A DNA stretch of 52,996 nt from Cypionkella sp. (GTDB lineage Bacteria; Pseudomonadota; Alphaproteobacteria; Rhodobacterales; Rhodobacteraceae): the NCBI GenBank assembly GCA_025458525.1, contig JALOSF010000007.1, forward strand, positions 1 through 52,996, written 5' to 3'. The translations under genes and the position numbers were made by a program. Positions 30,355 through 39,685 of this stretch are shown piece after piece. The stretch's first letter is position 1; the number at the start of each line of letters is the position of its first letter. The notes under the pieces are model-generated. The model was not told where the DNA came from. It did not search any database and worked only from the letters and a program-made list of their open reading frames with translations.

Positions 30355-32208
30355 ATGGCGATGCAGGGCAATGCGGGTCTGGGCGGCATCGTGCGGCAGC
30401 AGCTGTGGCGGGGCGGTCTTGGGCTTGCCTGTCTTGGCCTTTGTGTTGGCGCACTTTATCACCAGATCGGCGGTTTCGACACCGCCCTGCTCGGCGCAAC
30501 CCTCGCTGCGGTCAGCCCCTTGCAATGGGCCGGGGCGCTGGTGTTTTCGGCCCTGAGCTATCTGGCCATCGGTCACTATGACCTGATCCTGATGCGCCAT
30601 CTGGCCCTGCCCCATGATCCGGGCCAGGCACGCCGCGCGGGGATCACGGCGCTTGCCCTGTCGCAGACGCTTGGGCTTGGCCTGTTGACGGGCGCGCTGG
30701 TGCGCTGGCGGATGCTGCCGGGGCTGTCGCTGGTGCAGGCCCTGCGGCTGACGCTGGCGGTCAGCGCAACCTTCCTGGCGGCGGCGGCGGTGGTGGGCGC
30801 GGTCATTCTGGCGTCGCTGCACGGCTTTTGGGCCACGGTGGCGTCGGCCGCGGGTCTGGTGGTGCTGGTTGGGCTGGTGATCCTGCGGCCCGTGGGGATG
30901 CGGTGGCGCTGGCCCAATGTCTTTGCCATCGGGGCCATGCTGGCCTGCTCGGCCGCCGACCTCGCAGGGGCCTGCGCGGCGCTCTGGTGTGTCCTGCCCC
31001 CCGGCACCGCGATCGGCGATCTGATCTTTCGGTTTCTGCCCGCACTCGCCGCCGGCCTGATCTCGGGCGCACCTGCCGGGCTTGGCGCCTTTGACCTGCT
31101 CTTGGTGCAAGGATTGCCTGCGCTGCGCACGGAACAGGTGATGGCGGCCATCCTTGCCTGGCGGCTGGCCTATTTCGCCCTGCCCGCCGTGCTGGCCGCT
31201 GCCGCCATGGCCGTCGGGCCGCGGCGCGCCCTTGCGCTTCACCCCCTGCCGGCCCTGCCCCCGCTCTGGCCCGAGGCGCCTTTGCAGCGGCAGGGCCATC
31301 TGTCGCCGCTGCCGGGCACTGGCTGGATCATCGGGCGCACCGGCCATGTGCTGGTCGCCTTTGGCGATGTGCCACAGCCCGCCCGCGCATTGCCCCTGCT
31401 GCGCCGGGCGGCCCGTGCCGAAGCCCGCCTGCCCGCGCTTTACAAGGCGCCTGCCCGGCTTGCTGCCCGCAGCCGCGCCATGGGCATGACGGCGGTTGCC
31501 ATCGGCAAGGAGGCGTCGATCAATCCTGCCCGCTTTACCCTTGCCGGACCCGCCATGGCAGGTCTGCGCCGCAAACTGCGGCAAGCCAAGGCGGCGCAGA
31601 TCAGCACCGCGCACGAGGCACAGCCAAGGCTGGCCGAATTGTCCGGTCTGGCGCAAGACTGGGCCACACAGATGGGCGCCGAGAAGGGCTTTTCCATGGG
31701 GCGCTTCGATCCGGCCTATGTTGCGGGTCAACGTGTCTATGTCGCCCGGCAAGCCGGGGTCGCGGTGGCCTTTGTCACCTTCCACGAGACAGGCGCGGGC
31801 TGGACACTTGATCTGATGCGCGCGACCCCCTCTGCCCCGCCGGGCAGCATGCACGCGCTGATCACACAGGCGCTTGCCGATGCGGCACAAGGCGGCATCG
31901 CGCGGGTCGGTCTGGCCGCCGTGCCGATCACCGCCTTTGCTGCGGCCCCGCCCCTGGCACGGCTGGTGCGCCGGATCGCCCCGAAGGCGGGCTGGGGTCA
32001 GGGCCTCTATCAGTTCAAGTCGAGCTTTGGCCCGACGTGGACCCCGGTCTATCTCTGCGCCCCGAACCCTCTGGCGCTTGCCCTTGCGGCATTGTCGATC
32101 GCGCGGGCGGTGCATTACCCGCCCCCGTTGACCCGCCGCAGCCCCGATGCCGGCCCGGACCAAATGGGATTTGCCTCTGAGCCGCAGTTCTGGCATTCCC
32201 AAGGTTGA
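30355..32208 (+). CDS. MprF-like lysylphosphatidylglycerol synthase-type protein
   Basis: A 617-residue membrane protein. The first 290 residues contain about eight hydrophobic segments and the flippase-like ISGAPAGLGAFDLLLVQGL; the C-terminal 300 residues match the DUF2156 GNAT-type aminoacyltransferase domain (KEASINPARFTLAG, AEKGFSMGRFDP, WTLDLMRA, QFKSSFGPTW). MprF/LpiA proteins add lysine or alanine from tRNA to phosphatidylglycerol and flip the product, giving resistance to cationic peptides and acid. The membrane part is shorter than the 14 segments of full MprF, so flipping may be reduced. ATG 30355 lies close behind GGGCAAGGGCG. bmtB starts 20 bases downstream. Confidence 0.78.
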   Translation: MAMQGNAGLGGIVRQQLWRGGLGLACLGLCVGALYHQIGGFDTALLGATLAAVSPLQWAGALVFSALSYLAIGHYDLILMRHLALPHDPGQARRAGITALALSQTLGLGLLTGALVRWRMLPGLSLVQALRLTLAVSATFLAAAAVVGAVILASLHGFWATVASAAGLVVLVGLVILRPVGMRWRWPNVFAIGAMLACSAADLAGACAALWCVLPPGTAIGDLIFRFLPALAAGLISGAPAGLGAFDLLLVQGLPALRTEQVMAAILAWRLAYFALPAVLAAAAMAVGPRRALALHPLPALPPLWPEAPLQRQGHLSPLPGTGWIIGRTGHVLVAFGDVPQPARALPLLRRAARAEARLPALYKAPARLAARSRAMGMTAVAIGKEASINPARFTLAGPAMAGLRRKLRQAKAAQISTAHEAQPRLAELSGLAQDWATQMGAEKGFSMGRFDPAYVAGQRVYVARQAGVAVAFVTFHETGAGWTLDLMRATPSAPPGSMHALITQALADAAQGGIARVGLAAVPITAFAAAPPLARLVRRIAPKAGWGQGLYQFKSSFGPTWTPVYLCAPNPLALALAALSIARAVHYPPPLTRRSPDAGPDQMGFASEPQFWHSQG

Positions 32209-32228
32209 CCCAGCAACCCGAGGCTCCG

Positions 32229-33245
32229 ATGTCGCAAGATGCCCTGTCCCTGCTTTTGTCCACCCATGATTGGCTGATGGCCGATGGGGCCACCGGGACG
32301 AACCTTTTCAACATGGGCCTCTCGTCAGGCGAGCCGCCAGAATTCTGGAATGTGGAACAGCCCGACAACATCCGCACGCTGTATCGCAACGCGGTCGAGG
32401 CCGGGTCCGACATCTTTCTGACCAACACCTTCGGCGGCAATGCCAGCCGGCTGAAACTGCATCAAGCCCAGGGCCGCGTGCACGAGTTGAACCGGATCGG
32501 GGCCGCGCTGGGGCGCGAAATTGCCGATGCCGCGGGCCGCACGGTCGTGGTTGCCGGATCGGTCGGCCCAACGGGAGAGATTTTTGAACCGATGGGCAGC
32601 CTGACCCATGCGCTTGCGGTGGAGATGTTCCACGAACAGGCCGAGGGGTTGAAGGCGGGCGGCGCAGACGTGCTGTGGATCGAAACCATCAGTGCGCCCG
32701 AAGAATACAAGGCCGCTGCCGAAGCCGCTGCCCTGGCCGGGATGCCGTGGTGCGGCACGATGAGCTTTGACACCGCAGGCCGCACCATGATGGGCACCAC
32801 CTCGGCGGCCATGGCCGAACTGGTCGAAAAGCTGCCCAATCCGCCGATTGCCTTTGGCGCGAATTGCGGTGTGGGCGCCTCTGATCTGATGCGCACCGTG
32901 CTTGGCTTTGTCTCCACCGGCAGCGCGCGGCCGATCATTGCCAAGGGCAATGCCGGGATCCCCAAATACCACGATGGCCACATCCATTATGATGGCACGC
33001 CCGAATTGATGGGCGAATATGCGGTCCTTGCGCGTGACGCGGGCGCGCGGATCATCGGCGGGTGCTGCGGGACGATGCCGGAGCATCTGCGCGCGATGCG
33101 GGCCGCGCTGGAAAACACCCCCAAGGGGCCGCGCCCGACGCTCGAGGATATCTCGGGCAAGCTCGGCGGCTTTTCCTCGGCATCGGATGGCACCGGCGAC
33201 ACCTCGGGCGAGCCAAAGCGCGAACGCCGCGGCCGCCGCGGCTGA
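32229..33245 (+). CDS. bmtB: Betaine--homocysteine S-methyltransferase (BmtB type)
   Basis: A 338-residue homocysteine-binding methyltransferase of the Zn-dependent MetH-N/BHMT fold. Landmarks are MADGATGTNLF near the N-terminus, TNTFGGNASRL, ANCGVGASDL (first zinc Cys) and IIGGCCGTMPEHL (other two zinc Cys). It would move a methyl group from glycine betaine, or through a corrinoid protein, to homocysteine, giving methionine. ATG 32229 has GAGG; an in-frame TTG at 32205 overlaps the previous stop but lacks support. The C-terminal tail (SGEPKRERRGRRG) is basic. The likely corrinoid partner lies 1.3 kb downstream beyond the radical SAM gene. Confidence 0.85.
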   Translation: MSQDALSLLLSTHDWLMADGATGTNLFNMGLSSGEPPEFWNVEQPDNIRTLYRNAVEAGSDIFLTNTFGGNASRLKLHQAQGRVHELNRIGAALGREIADAAGRTVVVAGSVGPTGEIFEPMGSLTHALAVEMFHEQAEGLKAGGADVLWIETISAPEEYKAAAEAAALAGMPWCGTMSFDTAGRTMMGTTSAAMAELVEKLPNPPIAFGANCGVGASDLMRTVLGFVSTGSARPIIAKGNAGIPKYHDGHIHYDGTPELMGEYAVLARDAGARIIGGCCGTMPEHLRAMRAALENTPKGPRPTLEDISGKLGGFSSASDGTGDTSGEPKRERRGRRG

Positions 33246-33333
33246 CCCCGGTTAGGCTGCGAACACTCGACAGGCCCGAACCTTCGGTGGGACGTCGCTG
33301 TGGAGCGTGTTTTCGCAGACAACCCGCGCCCGG

Positions 33334-34422
33334 TCAGAACAGCGCAAGCTGATCGCCGGCCCGTGCAGGCGGCGCAAACAGATCGCAGAGCAAGGGTGGC
33401 ATCTGCTTGACCAGCCCCAGCCGGGCTGCGGCCTTGTCGAACCGTTGCGCGATCAGGTCGGCCCAGACGCCTTCTCCGCGCATCCGGCGGCCCCATTCGG
33501 GGTCGTAGTCACGCCCGCCGTGCATCTCGCGCACCCGCGCCATCACCTTGGCGGCGCGGTCCGGAACGTGGCGGACAAGCCAATCCCGAAACAGGGGCGA
33601 CACTTCCATCGGCAGGCGCAGCGCGATCCAGCTGGCCGCCTGCGCCCCCGCCGCGTGGCAGGCGGCAAGCAAGGGCTCCAGCTCGGGATCGGTCAGCCCC
33701 GGGATGACCGGCGCAAGCATCGCGCGCACCGGAATACCGGCCTCGGACAATCGGCGGATCGTGGCCAGCCGCCGTGCGGGAGCGGGCGCCCGCGGCTCCA
33801 GCCGCCGCGACAGCCCGTCGTCGAGCGTGGTGACAGAAATCCCGACGCGCAGCAGCCCCTTGGCCGCCATCGGCGCCAGAATGTCGATGTCGCGCTCGAT
33901 CAGCGTGCCCTTGGTGGTGATCGCCGTCGGATGGTTGAAGGCGGCCAGCACCTCCAGCACCTGCCGCATGATCCGGTGCTCTGCCTCGATCGGCTGATAG
34001 GGGTCGGTGTTGGTGCCAAGCGCAACCGTCGCCACGCGATAGGACCGCGCCCGCAATTCGGCCGCCAGCACCTCGGCGATCTCGGGCCGCGCGACCAGCC
34101 GTGTCTCGAAATCAAGCCCCGGCGACAGGTTCAGCCAGGCATGGCTTGGCCGCGCAAAGCAATAGATGCAGCCATGCTCGCAGCCCCGGTAGGGGTTGAC
34201 GCTGCGGTCGAACGGCAGATCGGGCGAGCGGTTGTAGCTCAGCGCCGAACGCGCCCGCTCCAGCCGCACCTCGGTGCGCAAGAGCCTGTCCTCCTCGGGC
34301 AGATCCCAACCATCCTCGGCCCGCTCGCGCCTGTGACGTTCATAGCGCCCTGCCGCATTGGACGCCGCCCCCCGGGCGCGCAGCCGTTGTCCTTGCATCA
34401 CGGTGGGGTCATCGCTTGCCAT
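33334..34422 (-). CDS. PA0069-family radical SAM protein
   Basis: A 362-residue radical SAM protein related to spore photoproduct lyase. The 4Fe-4S motif is CEHGCIYC (CxxxCxxC) after VNPYRG, followed by ALGTNTDPYQPIE and TKGTLIERDIDIL, all typical of the PA0069 group. The substrate is unknown for this family; a nucleic acid repair or modification role is possible. ATG 34422 is used. It lies on the opposite strand between bmtB and its corrinoid gene, apparently interrupting a functional pair. Confidence 0.87.
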   Translation of the reverse strand: MASDDPTVMQGQRLRARGAASNAAGRYERHRRERAEDGWDLPEEDRLLRTEVRLERARSALSYNRSPDLPFDRSVNPYRGCEHGCIYCFARPSHAWLNLSPGLDFETRLVARPEIAEVLAAELRARSYRVATVALGTNTDPYQPIEAEHRIMRQVLEVLAAFNHPTAITTKGTLIERDIDILAPMAAKGLLRVGISVTTLDDGLSRRLEPRAPAPARRLATIRRLSEAGIPVRAMLAPVIPGLTDPELEPLLAACHAAGAQAASWIALRLPMEVSPLFRDWLVRHVPDRAAKVMARVREMHGGRDYDPEWGRRMRGEGVWADLIAQRFDKAAARLGLVKQMPPLLCDLFAPPARAGDQLALF

Positions 34423-34584
34423 GCGCCAAACATGAACAAAACAGAAACATTTTGCAATAGACCCTGTGACACAACGACTTGCTGTCGGCTTTCATTCGGG
34501 GCATGTCGTAAACCGGAGAGTTGCGGGGACGTTTTGGCCCCATGCACAGTTCAAGACCAGCCCACGCCGCAGGAGCGCACCGCC

Positions 34585-35280
<696 letters not shown>

Positions 35281-35311
35281 CCGCAGGTCGGGCCAAACCG
35301 CCGGAACAAGG

Positions 35312-35342
35312 GCCCCACGGTCGCTGACCCGTGGGGCTTTTT
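35312..35342 (+). terminator. Intrinsic terminator after the corrinoid gene
   Basis: GCCCCACGG (35312-35320) pairs with CCGTGGGGC (35329-35337), followed by TTTTT. It is a textbook Rho-independent terminator. Confidence 0.92.
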
Positions 35343-35407
35343 CTTGATTTGGGGCTTGGCAATTGCGCGCAGCAGCGCCACATTCTGCACAGGAAAAGGA
35401 GAGTCCG

Positions 35408-35563
35408 ATGCCCCTTCCCCTGTTTCTGGCAATGCTGGCCTTTGTGATTGCTGCGGCCGGTGCCACCCTTGCCCTTGCGTTTTGGGCGCAGGTGCCGATG
35501 CTGGCCATCGCGCTTGCCGCACTCGCGGGCAGCCTGATGATGGGCCTGCGTCAGTGGCGCTGA
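35408..35563 (+). CDS. Small two-segment membrane protein
   Basis: A 51-residue protein, almost entirely hydrophobic (LFLAMLAFVIAAAGATLALAF, then VPMLAIALAALAGSLMM), likely two membrane helices with a short RQWR tail. ATG 35408 follows AAAAGGAGAG, a strong binding site, which supports a real gene. It overlaps the start of the DUF1638 gene by 10 bases. Function unknown. Confidence 0.65.
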   Translation: MPLPLFLAMLAFVIAAAGATLALAFWAQVPMLAIALAALAGSLMMGLRQWR

Positions 35564-36216
35564 AGCCGCCCGATGACACGACCCTTACCGTTGCAGGACT
35601 GCCGCCCAAGGGGACGGGACGGATCCTCCTGATCGCCTGCGGCGCCTTGGCGCATGAAATCCTTGCGCTCAAGCGGATGAACGGCTGGGATCATCTGGAT
35701 CTGCAATGCCTGCCCGCAAACCTGCATCTGTGGCCCGACCGCATTCCCGCCGCTGTGGAACAGGCGGTCAGGGCCAACCAGAGCGCCTATGATGACGTCT
35801 TTGTTGTCTATGCCGATTGCGGCACCGGCGGGCTGTTGCAGGCAAAATGCGACGACCTTGGCGTGTCCATGGTCGAAGGCCCGCATTGCTACAGCTTTTT
35901 CGAGGGCAACGCCGCCTTCGCCGCCAAGTCGGCCGAAGAATTCACCGCCTTTTACCTGACCGATTTTCTGGTGCGCCAGTTTGATGCCTTTGTCTGGCGT
36001 CCCATGGGCCTCGACCGGCACCCCGACCTTCGCGACATGTATTTCGGCAACTATACCAAACTGGTCTATCAGGCACAGACCGATGACCCGGCGTTGGATG
36101 AAAAGGCCCGCGCCTGCGCCGCACGGCTGAACCTTGCCTATGAAAGGCGCCTCACCGGCTATGGCGACCTTGCCCCGGTGCTGGCGTCAGTTGCAGCCGC
36201 GCGCGCCGCGTCCTAA
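35554..36216 (+). CDS. DUF1638 protein
   Basis: A 220-residue protein with the DUF1638 landmarks ILLIACGALAHEI, LQCLPANLHLWPDRIP, VVYADCGTGG and EGPHCYSFF. Conserved Cys and His suggest metal or cofactor binding. In Rhodobacterales this family often travels with corrinoid methyltransferases and the betaine or methylamine systems, as here. I use GTG 35554 (MALKPPDD), which overlaps the preceding small gene; the exact start is uncertain. It may assist corrinoid or methyl transfer, but the function is not established. Confidence 0.8.
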   Translation: MALKPPDDTTLTVAGLPPKGTGRILLIACGALAHEILALKRMNGWDHLDLQCLPANLHLWPDRIPAAVEQAVRANQSAYDDVFVVYADCGTGGLLQAKCDDLGVSMVEGPHCYSFFEGNAAFAAKSAEEFTAFYLTDFLVRQFDAFVWRPMGLDRHPDLRDMYFGNYTKLVYQAQTDDPALDEKARACAARLNLAYERRLTGYGDLAPVLASVAAARAAS

Positions 36217-36239
36217 CCTCGGCCCGACCGGAGGTTCGC

Positions 36240-37607
36240 ATGCCCATCACCGACGCCTTGCCCGAGCTTGCCTTTCTGGGGGACAGGCTGTGCCGTACCC
36301 GCGCGGTGCTTGACCATCACGCCCATTCCGAAAGCCATGTTCGGGCCGGCCTGCCCGACGCCGTCGCCTATCCGCAGACCACCGAGGAGGTCGCCCGCCT
36401 TGCCGCCGTGGCCGCCCGCCACCGCCTGCCGCTGATCGGCTGGGGCGCGGGCACGTCGCTCGAAGGGCATGCGCTTGCCCCCATGGGCGGCATCACGGTG
36501 GATTTCGGCAAGATGGCACAGCTTCTGGCCGTCTATCCCGAAGACATGCTGGCCGTGGTGCAACCCGGCATCACGCGCGAAGCGCTCAACACCCAGCTGC
36601 GCGACAGCGGCCTGTTCTTTCCGGTCGATCCGGGCGCCAATGCCTCGCTTGGCGGCATGGCGATGACCCGCGCCTCGGGCACCACCGCGGTGCGCTACGG
36701 CACGATGCGAGACAATGTGCTGGGGCTAGAAGTGGTTCTGGCAGGCGGACAGATCATTCGAACCGGGTCCAGCGCGCCGAAATCCTCGGCCGGCTACGAT
36801 CTGACCGCGCTCATGGTGGGGTCCGAAGGCACCCTTGGCCTTGTGACGGAACTTACCCTGCGCCTGCATGGCCAGCCAGAGGCAGTGTCGGCCGCTGTAT
36901 GCACCTTTCCCGACCTGGGCGCTGCGGTCGATTGTGTGATCGCAACGATCCAGATGGGCGTCCCCATGGCCCGGATCGAGTTTCTTGACACCGACGCTGT
37001 CGCCGCCTGCAACGCCTGGTCGGGGCAGACCCTGCCGCTGGCGCCGATGTTGCTGGTGGAATTCCACGGCAGCCCCGCCGGCGTGGCCGAACAGGCCAGC
37101 CGTTTTGGCGAAATTGCGCGCGACCATGGCTCGACCGGGTTTCAATGGGCCAAGGCGCAAGAGGACCGCAGCCGCCTGTGGAAGATGCGCCATCAGTCCT
37201 ATCCGGCAATCCTTGCCAGTCGTCCGGGCTGCACCGCGATTGTCACCGATGTCTGCGTCCCGATCTCGGCCCTTGCCGAAGCGGTCGAGGAAACCCGCGC
37301 CGACATTGCCGCCACCCCGATCGCCGGGCCGATCCTGGGCCATGTGGGGGATGGCAATTTCCACGCCATCCTGCTGGTGCGCCCCGGCGATCCGACCGAG
37401 GCCGCCATCGCACAGCGTCTGTCGGGCCGAATGGCTGACCGCGCCCTGCGGCTTGGCGGCACCATATCGGGCGAGCATGGCATCGGCATGGGAAAGCTGC
37501 CTTACATGAGCGCCGAACACGGACCCGCCTGGTCTGTCATGGGCGCGATCAAGCACGCGCTCGACCCGCTTGGCGTCATGAACCCCGGAAAACTGGTCCC
37601 CCAATGA
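36240..37607 (+). CDS. FAD-linked D-2-hydroxyacid dehydrogenase (GlcD/DLD type)
   Basis: A 455-residue FAD-binding oxidase of the vanillyl-alcohol-oxidase fold. The FAD domain has LPLIGWGAGTSLEG, FPVDPGANASLGGM and GSEGTLGLVTELTLRL; the C-terminal domain has GHVGDGNFHAILL and SGEHGIGMGKLPYM, with the last helix DPLGVMNPGKLVP. The enzyme oxidises D-lactate, glycolate or a similar 2-hydroxyacid, passing electrons to cytochrome c or quinone. ATG 36240 has GGAGG. It is followed by an overlapping NTF2-like gene (ATGA). Confidence 0.88.
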   Translation: MPITDALPELAFLGDRLCRTRAVLDHHAHSESHVRAGLPDAVAYPQTTEEVARLAAVAARHRLPLIGWGAGTSLEGHALAPMGGITVDFGKMAQLLAVYPEDMLAVVQPGITREALNTQLRDSGLFFPVDPGANASLGGMAMTRASGTTAVRYGTMRDNVLGLEVVLAGGQIIRTGSSAPKSSAGYDLTALMVGSEGTLGLVTELTLRLHGQPEAVSAAVCTFPDLGAAVDCVIATIQMGVPMARIEFLDTDAVAACNAWSGQTLPLAPMLLVEFHGSPAGVAEQASRFGEIARDHGSTGFQWAKAQEDRSRLWKMRHQSYPAILASRPGCTAIVTDVCVPISALAEAVEETRADIAATPIAGPILGHVGDGNFHAILLVRPGDPTEAAIAQRLSGRMADRALRLGGTISGEHGIGMGKLPYMSAEHGPAWSVMGAIKHALDPLGVMNPGKLVPQ

Positions 37608-37990
37608 GCGAGCCTGCCGATTTCTCCCGCGCCTTCGCCGCAGCCTTTGGCACACAAGACAGCGAGGCTTTTGCCGCCCTTTTCACGGATGATGGCAGCT
37701 TTCACAGCCTGACCGGCCATTTCGCCGAAACCCGCGCCGAAATCGCCAAAGGCCAGCGTGCAGAATTTGCCGGCCTGTCGCGCATGGCACGGCTTGTCAG
37801 TGGCAAGACCACCCTTCGCCCGCTTGGGCCCGGTGCTGCCATCTTGCACCAACGCTATGTGGTGACGGGCCTGCGCGATGCAAACGGCGCCGATCTGCCC
37901 CGGGTGGGCGCACTTCTGACGGCGGTTCTGGTGGCGAAAGGCGCGGGCTGGCAAGCCCTGACCGCCACCTTCGCGGTGCTTGACAGCTGA
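37604..37990 (+). CDS. NTF2-like (SnoaL/SgcJ-type) protein
   Basis: A 128-residue cone-fold protein: FSRAFAAAFGTQDSEAFAALF and TDDGSFHSLTGHF at the N-terminus and the TAVLVAKGAGWQALTATFAVL closing strands fit the DUF4440/SnoaL group. These are small-molecule binding or isomerase-like proteins; no specific substrate is visible. Its ATG overlaps the dehydrogenase stop by four bases, so it probably works with that enzyme or supports its metabolite. Confidence 0.75.
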   Translation: MSEPADFSRAFAAAFGTQDSEAFAALFTDDGSFHSLTGHFAETRAEIAKGQRAEFAGLSRMARLVSGKTTLRPLGPGAAILHQRYVVTGLRDANGADLPRVGALLTAVLVAKGAGWQALTATFAVLDS

Positions 37991-38008
37991 TCCCGACGGG
38001 CGCGCCGG

Positions 38009-39649
38009 CTATCCCAACAGCGCCCGCGCGGCCTCGCGCGCGGCATCGCTGACCGTATCGCCCGACAGCATGCGCGCGATTTCCTCGACCCGCTCGGCCG
38101 GGGCCAGCGGCACCACGGTGGACAGCGTCTGCCCGGCCTCGACCCGCTTTTCCACCCGCCAGTGATGCGCACCCAGTGCGGCGACCTGCGGGCTGTGCGT
38201 GACCACCAGAACCTGCGCCGTGTCGGAAAGCAGCTTCAGCCGCCGCCCCACCGCATCGGCCGTGGCCCCGCCCACCCCGCGGTCGATCTCGTCAAAGATC
38301 ATGGTCAGCCCCTCGGCCTGGCCCGTCAGACACACCTTCAGCGCCAGAAGAAACCGGCTCAATTCTCCGCCCGACGCGATCCGGTTCAGCGGCCCCGAGG
38401 GCGCGCCGGGATTGGTGGCCACGGTAAAGGTCACGTCATCGGCGCCGTCCGGCCCGCCCTCGCCCGGCGTCACCTCGGTTGCGAACACCGCCCGCTCCAT
38501 CTTGAGCGGGGCAAGCTCTGCCGCCATCGCCCGGTCAAGCCGCGCGGCCGCCGCGCGCCGCTGGGCCGTCAGGCGGGACGCTTCGGCGTGCCAGCGCGCC
38601 TCTGCCTCGGCCAGGGCTTTTTGCAACCGCCCGATCCCGGCCTCGCCGCTGTCCAGCGCGGCCAGACGCTTGCGCAGATCGACGGCAAAGCTGCCCAGAT
38701 CGTCGGGCAGCACCGAATGTTTGCGCGCCAAGGCACGAATGGCAAACAGACGCTCCTCCACCGCCTCCAACGCGCCGGGGTCCACATCCAGCCCCTGCAA
38801 ACAGGCCTCGACCCCCGCCTGCGCCTCGGAGAGTTCGATAAGCGCGCGGCCAATGGCCGCCAGCGGTGCCTCCAGCGCGCCTTGGGCCTTGTCGGCCGCG
38901 CCCTCAAGCCAGCGCGTCGCATCGCGCAACGCCGCCTCGGCCCCGTCCTCGGACAGCATCTGCAAGGCGCGCGCCACATCTGCCCTGATCCGCTCGGCCC
39001 CCTGCATCGCCCGGCGGCGGGCATCCAACAGCGCCTCCTCGCCCGGCTCGGGGTTGAGCTTGTCCAGCTCGGCCACCGCATGGCGCAGGAAATCCTCCTC
39101 GGCCCGTGCCGCGGCCAGCGCGGCCTCTGCCTCGGCCAAGGCCGCACGGGCCACCCGGGCCGCGGCCCAGGCGCTGCGCGAGGCCGTCACATCGACCCCG
39201 GCAAAGCGGTCCAGCAGATCGCGGTGCCCGCGCGGGTTCAACAAGCCGCGGTCGTCATGCTGCCCATGAAGTTCGACCAGCACCTCGGACAGGCCGCGCA
39301 GCACTTCGCCCGACACCCGCCGGTCGTTGACATAAGCGGTCTTGCGCCCGTCGGCCGTATTGACGCGACGCAGGATCAGGTCATCTTCGGCCTCGATGCC
39401 CGCCTCGTCCAGCACGGCGCGCGCCGCATGCCCGGGCGGCAGATCAAAGACCGCCGTCACCTCGCCCTGTGCCGCGCCCGCGCGCACCAGTTCGGCCCGC
39501 CCGCGCCAGCCAAGGACAAAGCCAAGCGCATCCAGCAAGATGGATTTGCCCGCGCCCGTCTCGCCGGTCAGCACATTGAGGCCGGCCCCCAGATCAAGGG
39601 TCAGCCGATCAATGATCAGCACATCGCGAATATCAAGCGAACGGAGCAT
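38009..39649 (-). CDS. recN: DNA repair protein RecN
   Basis: A 546-residue SMC-like ATPase for double-strand break repair. Walker A is TGETGAGKSILLDAL near the N-terminus; a long coiled coil fills about 150-360; the C-terminal half has the ABC signature ASGGELSRFLLALK and Walker B LTMIFDEIDRGVGG. ATG 39649 follows GGGAA. It follows bamD by 36 bases and closes the lpxC-bamD-recN unit, an order common in Rhodobacteraceae. I saw no clear LexA-type operator before it. Confidence 0.95.
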   Translation of the reverse strand: MLRSLDIRDVLIIDRLTLDLGAGLNVLTGETGAGKSILLDALGFVLGWRGRAELVRAGAAQGEVTAVFDLPPGHAARAVLDEAGIEAEDDLILRRVNTADGRKTAYVNDRRVSGEVLRGLSEVLVELHGQHDDRGLLNPRGHRDLLDRFAGVDVTASRSAWAAARVARAALAEAEAALAAARAEEDFLRHAVAELDKLNPEPGEEALLDARRRAMQGAERIRADVARALQMLSEDGAEAALRDATRWLEGAADKAQGALEAPLAAIGRALIELSEAQAGVEACLQGLDVDPGALEAVEERLFAIRALARKHSVLPDDLGSFAVDLRKRLAALDSGEAGIGRLQKALAEAEARWHAEASRLTAQRRAAAARLDRAMAAELAPLKMERAVFATEVTPGEGGPDGADDVTFTVATNPGAPSGPLNRIASGGELSRFLLALKVCLTGQAEGLTMIFDEIDRGVGGATADAVGRRLKLLSDTAQVLVVTHSPQVAALGAHHWRVEKRVEAGQTLSTVVPLAPAERVEEIARMLSGDTVSDAAREAARALLG

Positions 39650-39685
39650 CAGTTTTCCCGTAGCGCGGGGCTTACCCCGACGTGA

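Noticed and set aside
30313-32202. Minus-strand open frame (629 residues) opposite the MprF-like gene
   Set aside because: Gln/Arg/Gly-rich low-complexity product with no ribosome binding site; the plus-strand gene has membrane segments and a DUF2156 domain.
34423-34584. SAM-, SAH- or cobalamin-type riboswitch before the corrinoid gene
   Set aside because: Short hairpins such as GGGG-N9-CCCC exist, but no conserved riboswitch core is recognisable by eye.
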